A stretch of 64,000 nt of DNA, taken from assembly GCA_013397695.1 (NCBI GenBank), contig VYZI01000067.1, positions 1,009,619 through 1,073,618 of the forward strand. Reading direction: 5' to 3'. The position numbers were made by a program, and so were the translations under genes. This DNA is from Centropus unirufus (taxonomy: Eukaryota > Chordata > Aves > Cuculiformes > Centropidae). Shown piece by piece: positions 62,401 through 64,000 of this stretch. Positions within the stretch are counted from its first letter, which is position 1; every line of letters begins with the position of its first letter. The notes under the pieces are model-generated. The model did no database searches and was not told the DNA's origin. It saw nothing but the letters and a program-made list of their open reading frames with translations.

Positions 62401-63780
62401 CTGCTTTCACTGCTGCTGCTGGTGCTTCTGCTGCCGCCACTGCTGCTACTCTGGTTTTTATGTTTCTGCCCACGGATAAGTTTCTCTCCTTCAGCAGTGC
62501 TGGCATGTGGAAATGGTGTGATCTTGGACTGCTTCTTAGCCTTCTGCTTTACAACAGATGCTTTGCTACTGCTGCTATTGCTGCCACTGCTGCTGCCCTT
62601 GCTGCTGTTACTACTGCTCTTGCTGCTGCTACTCTTGCTGTTGCTGCTACTACTACTGCTTTTCTTGCTACTGCTACTACTACTGCTTTTGCTGTTACTG
62701 CTGCTACTACTACTACTGCTTTTGCTGCTACTTCTACTACTACTGCTGCTTTTGCTGCTGCTACTACTACTGCTGCTACCACTGCTGTCCCCAGAGGGAT
62801 AGAATTCCTTTTCTTTGGCTTTGGACTGTCTTGTTTTCACACTTTTCTGGGTGCCTCCCTGTGATGCTTTCTTGTCAGAGTCACTGCTGGAGGGGCTGCT
62901 TGTTGTACTCTCAACACTTCCACTGGCACTGCTGGCACTGGACGATGAGCTTCTGGATTTTCTTGTCCCCTAGTCAATGATAACATTGGGAAAACAAAAT
63001 TATTTTTCTATCTTCCTGCAGAAGGTTTTAAGCAAAATCAGATATCGATAGCTACGAATCTCTCTGCAGTTTTAGAAGATAAGATGCAGACCTGGTGGCA
63101 TTTTGCAATACATCACAATACGGCAAATTCATAATAATGTGTTGAAAACACATAAGTAAAATAATACCCCAAACCCTTTTGTGATAATTAACATGTGCAG
63201 AAATAATTCATCATATAATTACATGTAACTAATGTTGGTAGTGACAGTGCTGTAGCTGTGACTATCTCAGAGCAATTTGTGTAGGTAGGCTCATACCTTT
63301 TTGCTACGGTTGCAGTCATTGGAAAGAACAGACCACCTTTTAGGCACGCAACAGCTATTTTCTGTTTTACAAGAGATTTTCAGAAAAAGGCGTACTAAAC
63401 CAATCTGCTTTTTCCAATGTCCTTCACCTGCAGAAGACATGATTGCAAACAAAAACCTGCAGAGAGATTTGTGTACCCAAAAGGCTGTCTTTCATTTCCA
63501 ATTTTTTGCTCACTACTTAAACAAAGCAAACTACTTACTTGAAGAAATACAGAAAACTAAGCTGCTAGGCTTTGTATAATGTGCCCCACAAGTCTAGAAG
63601 TGGATTTTTACAACAGTACCTGGTCATCAGTACCATCAAGTATTTTTTCCACTCTTTTAATTGCTTCTTTTCTAGAAGATACTCATGCCTCCGGATCTTC
63701 AAAAGTTACCAAATGTACCATTTTTGTGGGAGCTTGATCTCCCACTTGAACTGTGACGTGTATTTTTTCAATAGGTACCT
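50290..63780 (-). CDS. VTG1: Vitellogenin, 3' half of the gene (probably VTG1); carries an in-frame TGA
   Basis: Vitellogenin is the liver-made, oestrogen-induced yolk precursor. It is secreted, taken up by oocytes and cut into lipovitellins, phosvitin and C-terminal yolk glycoproteins. I read 13 exons: 63620-63780, 62298-62969, 61249-61464, 59955-60161, 58825-58956, 58174-58312, 56843-56978, 56001-56187, 55721-55818, 55033-55127, 54768-54927, 53417-53578 and 50290-50408. All have GT-AG borders, and phases agree except at 59955/58956. Domain order is end of lipovitellin heavy chain, phosvitin (about 44% Ser), lipovitellin light chain, then a von Willebrand type D module with TCGVCG and a Cys-rich end. 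The N-terminal exons and promoter lie beyond 64000. TGA at 63683-63685 would truncate the protein before phosvitin. The family is certain. The paralogue (VTG1 rather than VTG2/VTG3) is inferred from phosvitin length and the gene-poor flank. Confidence 0.93.
51887..51952. repeat. 66-base polypyrimidine tract
   Basis: Uninterrupted C/T except for one A at 51921, made of TCC, CTC and TTC units. On the vitellogenin sense strand it is polypurine (GGA/GAG), so the minus-strand open frame over it gives a Glu-rich peptide that is probably an artefact. Confidence 0.9.
52791..52844. repeat. Two-copy repeat, 32-bp period
   Basis: CAATGCCATGTGTCCATGAC (from 52791) recurs as CAATGTCATGTGTCCATGAC (from 52823), with one mismatch over about 21 bases. 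It lies within the last vitellogenin intron. Confidence 0.85.
53417..53578 (-). CDS. Vitellogenin exon, C-terminal Cys-rich region
   Basis: 162 bases between CTTTTCCTCTTAG and GTAGGA. It encodes CKLQRSYVKLNRNP, then GEESTCYSVDPVLKCMKDCT, then SVKVGFRCFPK. This is the conserved vitellogenin C-terminal motif order (YVKL, GEESxCYSVxPVLxCxxxC, VGFxC). Five cysteines are present (CK, TCY, KCM, DCT, RCF). Phases join correctly on both sides (GGG on the 5' side, GAT on the 3' side). Confidence 0.95.
54768..54927 (-). CDS. Vitellogenin exon, von Willebrand D module end
   Basis: 160 bases, phase 0 start. It encodes VTVASWMREKTCGVCGNNDR, then an Asn/Glu stretch, LMPNHKLTHSCSAF and VHSWVLLEETCSG. TCGVCG corresponds to the GLCG/GICG motif of von Willebrand D modules, with Val in the variable position. 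The SWxLxxETC ending is typical of vitellogenins. Confidence 0.95.
55033..55127 (-). CDS. Vitellogenin exon, von Willebrand D module
   Basis: 95 bases between TCCTTTTATAG and GTATTG. It encodes NVKISKSGSTVIVEAPTHGL followed by KKVTFDGGILK. The APTHGLKxVxFDG block is a strong vitellogenin signature within the type D module. Confidence 0.93.
55346..55370. repeat. 10-bp inverted repeat in a vitellogenin intron
   Basis: CTATCTAGTC (55346-55355) and GACTAGATAG (55361-55370) are exact complements around an AGCTA loop. It sits inside the 55128-55720 intron, well away from both splice sites. Confidence 0.7.
55721..55818 (-). CDS. Vitellogenin exon, von Willebrand D module
   Basis: 98 bases between TTTTTCTGAAG and GTAAGGG. 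It encodes VNITIGPATNSSPLVACNEE followed by PVLSHSGDSEYEK. NIT and NSS are possible N-glycosylation sites. The segment is weakly conserved in the family. It is called from splice sites, exact phase and position between two strong exons. Confidence 0.85.
56001..56187 (-). CDS. Vitellogenin exon, start of von Willebrand D module
   Basis: 187 bases between TTTTGTTTTGCAG and GTAAGTG. It encodes ATCEVRKGDFKTFDRVSHTY, then SFNKSCNLVVAQDCTEHPKF and IITTRKVDP. The xCxVxKGxFxTFDxxxxxY start and the CxxVxAQDC motif mark the beginning of the type D module (beta-prime component) of vitellogenins. Confidence 0.96.
56843..56978 (-). CDS. Vitellogenin exon, end of lipovitellin light chain
   Basis: 136 bases, phase 0, between CTTTTTCAG and GTAACT. 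It encodes LTLYYQALRLPFILPLSPSP followed by ITAWNLLPEIASQIAQEDQ. LTLYxxAxxLPxxLP is a conserved vitellogenin motif, and the segment links the light chain to the type D module. Confidence 0.93.
58174..58312 (-). CDS. Vitellogenin exon, lipovitellin light chain
   Basis: 139 bases between TTTATCTCTAG and GTACGT. It encodes FLQHVPGVAFVLGFSEVQQR, then NPSDEFIVRVAATSPRTIDT and VIKVPG. The VPGxAxxLGFS, RNPS and TSPRTxDxVxKxP motifs are diagnostic. The open frame on the opposite strand here (57907-58269) is a shadow. Confidence 0.95.
58825..58956 (-). CDS. Vitellogenin exon, lipovitellin light chain
   Basis: 132 bases between TTTGTGAAG and GTATGT. It encodes WGKECQDYKIKAMATTGQLA followed by KKPAVQFKVQWGSLPSWMKK. 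WGxxCQDYKI and TGQ are family signatures. The first base is the third base of a codon, but the upstream exon (59955-60161) ends on a full codon, so the junction is two bases short. Read without splicing, TTTGTGAAG then A then TGGGGC looks like FVK-WG with one extra A. Confidence 0.88.
59003..59136 (-). other. Candidate vitellogenin exon that would restore frame
   Basis: 134 bases bounded by CTACTATGCCCCAG (acceptor-like) and CT|GTAATTC (weak donor). It starts in phase 0 and ends two bases into a codon, exactly what the 59955/58956 junction needs. It is open, with IFLEAVQISLRAYLEQKKNL then ESLRITVKFQERRKA. Against it, the following intron would be only 46 bases, the peptide matches no vitellogenin block I know, and it would split a normally continuous motif region. 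Unresolved. Confidence 0.25.
59955..60161 (-). CDS. Vitellogenin exon, lipovitellin light chain
   Basis: 207 bases, phase 0 at both ends, between TTTGATTTTCAG and GTAAGC. It encodes HNFLGDVIPPGITIVAQAVR, then SDNRNQGYQATAYVRSDAAK and ETKWKACADVVILPQKAE. FLGDxxPP, AxAVRxDxxxQGYQ and WKxCAD are highly conserved just after phosvitin. The plus-strand open frame over it (60030-60308) is a shadow. Confidence 0.95.
60722..60759. repeat. 19-bp tandem duplication
   Basis: AATGACCACGGAGAGCCTG (60722-60740) is followed directly by the same unit with one C-to-T change (60741-60759). It lies in the intron between the light-chain exon and the second phosvitin exon. Confidence 0.9.
61249..61464 (-). CDS. 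Vitellogenin exon, C-terminal phosvitin
   Basis: 216 bases, phase 0 at both ends, between TTTTGTTTTATAG and GTAATA. It encodes HSDRRISSSSLSSSSESG, Ser runs of up to nine broken by Asp, Arg and Lys, then KKHRHRENASHMGGTRTHH. About 34 of 72 residues are Ser. The His/Arg-rich end matches the C-terminal end of bird phosvitins, where metal and phosphate binding occur. Other frames here give Leu- or Ala-rich shadows. Confidence 0.93.
62298..62969 (-). CDS. Vitellogenin large phosvitin exon
   Basis: 672 bases, 224 codons, phase 0 at both ends, between CATTGACTAG and GTAAAA. About 99 residues are Ser, in runs of up to eight broken by single Lys, Arg or Asn (62785-62565 is the densest part). This is the substrate for heavy casein-kinase-type phosphorylation in phosvitin. 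The core uses almost only AGC and AGT. It starts GTRKSRSSSSSASS and ends SGYDISTKW. A single large phosvitin exon of about this size is the known arrangement in chicken vitellogenin. Confidence 0.96.
63620..63780 (-). CDS. Vitellogenin exon, end of lipovitellin heavy chain, with in-frame TGA
   Basis: 161 bases between TTTCAGTTTACACAG and GTACTG. After two bases finishing a codon it reads VPIEKIHVTVQVGDQAPTKM, VHLVTFEDPEA, then TGA at 63683-63685, then VSSRKEAIKRVEKILDGTDD. The frame is the same and family-like on both sides of the stop (KMxHLVT before, EAIKRxxxIL after). It ends in phase 0 and joins directly to the phosvitin exon. A CGA (Arg) to TGA change would explain the stop. Confidence 0.88.
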
Positions 63781-64000
63781 CTGTGTAAACTGAAATTACA
63801 CAACAATAAGTATTACTGCCAGTATTAGCAACTGAATAAAATAAAAAGCCACTTTTTGCTATAATTTATTTAGTCGTTCTTCCTCACATAAAAATATAAA
63901 TGCTCATGTATTATTTTCGCTATTGGGCAACTTTGTTAAAAGATTTCTCTGATTGTTAAGGCACACACTGGCAATAACTAAACTTTAAAATATTAGTAAA
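63781..64000 (-). other. Vitellogenin intron, incomplete at window edge
   Basis: AT-rich, with a TTTCAGTTTACACAG acceptor at its 3' end. No exon or donor of the preceding exon is visible before the window ends. Confidence 0.75.

Noticed and set aside
62325..62864. Plus-strand open frames of 140-179 codons, Leu-, Ala- or Cys-rich
   Set aside because: They are the complement of the AGC/AGT serine array of phosvitin. The minus-strand frame fits splice phases and a known protein.
50100..64000. Classical oestrogen response elements within the gene
   Set aside because: I saw no full GGTCA-N3-TGACC palindrome. The promoter lies outside the window.

Overview
The window looks like bird nuclear DNA. 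It contains several CR1 retrotransposon pieces of the avian type, some ending in the ATTCTATG-like 3' repeat, and the 3' half of a vitellogenin (egg-yolk precursor) gene with a long serine-rich phosvitin domain. Introns, canonical GT-AG splice sites and a lack of long open frames elsewhere fit a vertebrate. I cannot name the species.

Positions 1 to about 50,100 contain no gene I can support. The DNA is AT-rich and intergenic. It holds five CR1 remnants (10408-10574, 10925-11070, 13855-14349, 30598-30895, 31565-32145), two probable ancient MIR-type SINE relics, simple repeats, short tandem duplications and a few clean hairpins. Two GC-richer patches (about 20185-20450 and 42800-43245) are open in several frames but match nothing I recognise.

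Positions 50,100 to 64,000 hold a vitellogenin gene on the minus strand, entering from beyond the right edge. I reconstructed 13 exons from splice sites and reading phase. They are the end of the lipovitellin heavy chain (63620-63780), two phosvitin exons (62298-62969 and 61249-61464), the lipovitellin light chain (59955 down to 56843), and the von Willebrand type D / C-terminal part (56187 down to 50290). A poly(A) signal lies at 50119-50124. Phases agree at every junction except the one between 59955 and 58956.

Two points stand out. First, the exon just before phosvitin carries an in-frame TGA (63683-63685) in otherwise well-conserved sequence, probably from CGA by a CpG transition. As written, the allele would lose phosvitin, the light chain and the whole C-terminal region. 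Second, the 59955/58956 junction is out of frame as I read it. Either a small exon was missed (a phase-restoring candidate is described) or there is a second lesion. The gene may be a recent pseudogene, a segregating null allele, or an affected assembly. The paralogue is probably VTG1, inferred from the long phosvitin and the roughly 50 kb gene-free flank; this is not proven.
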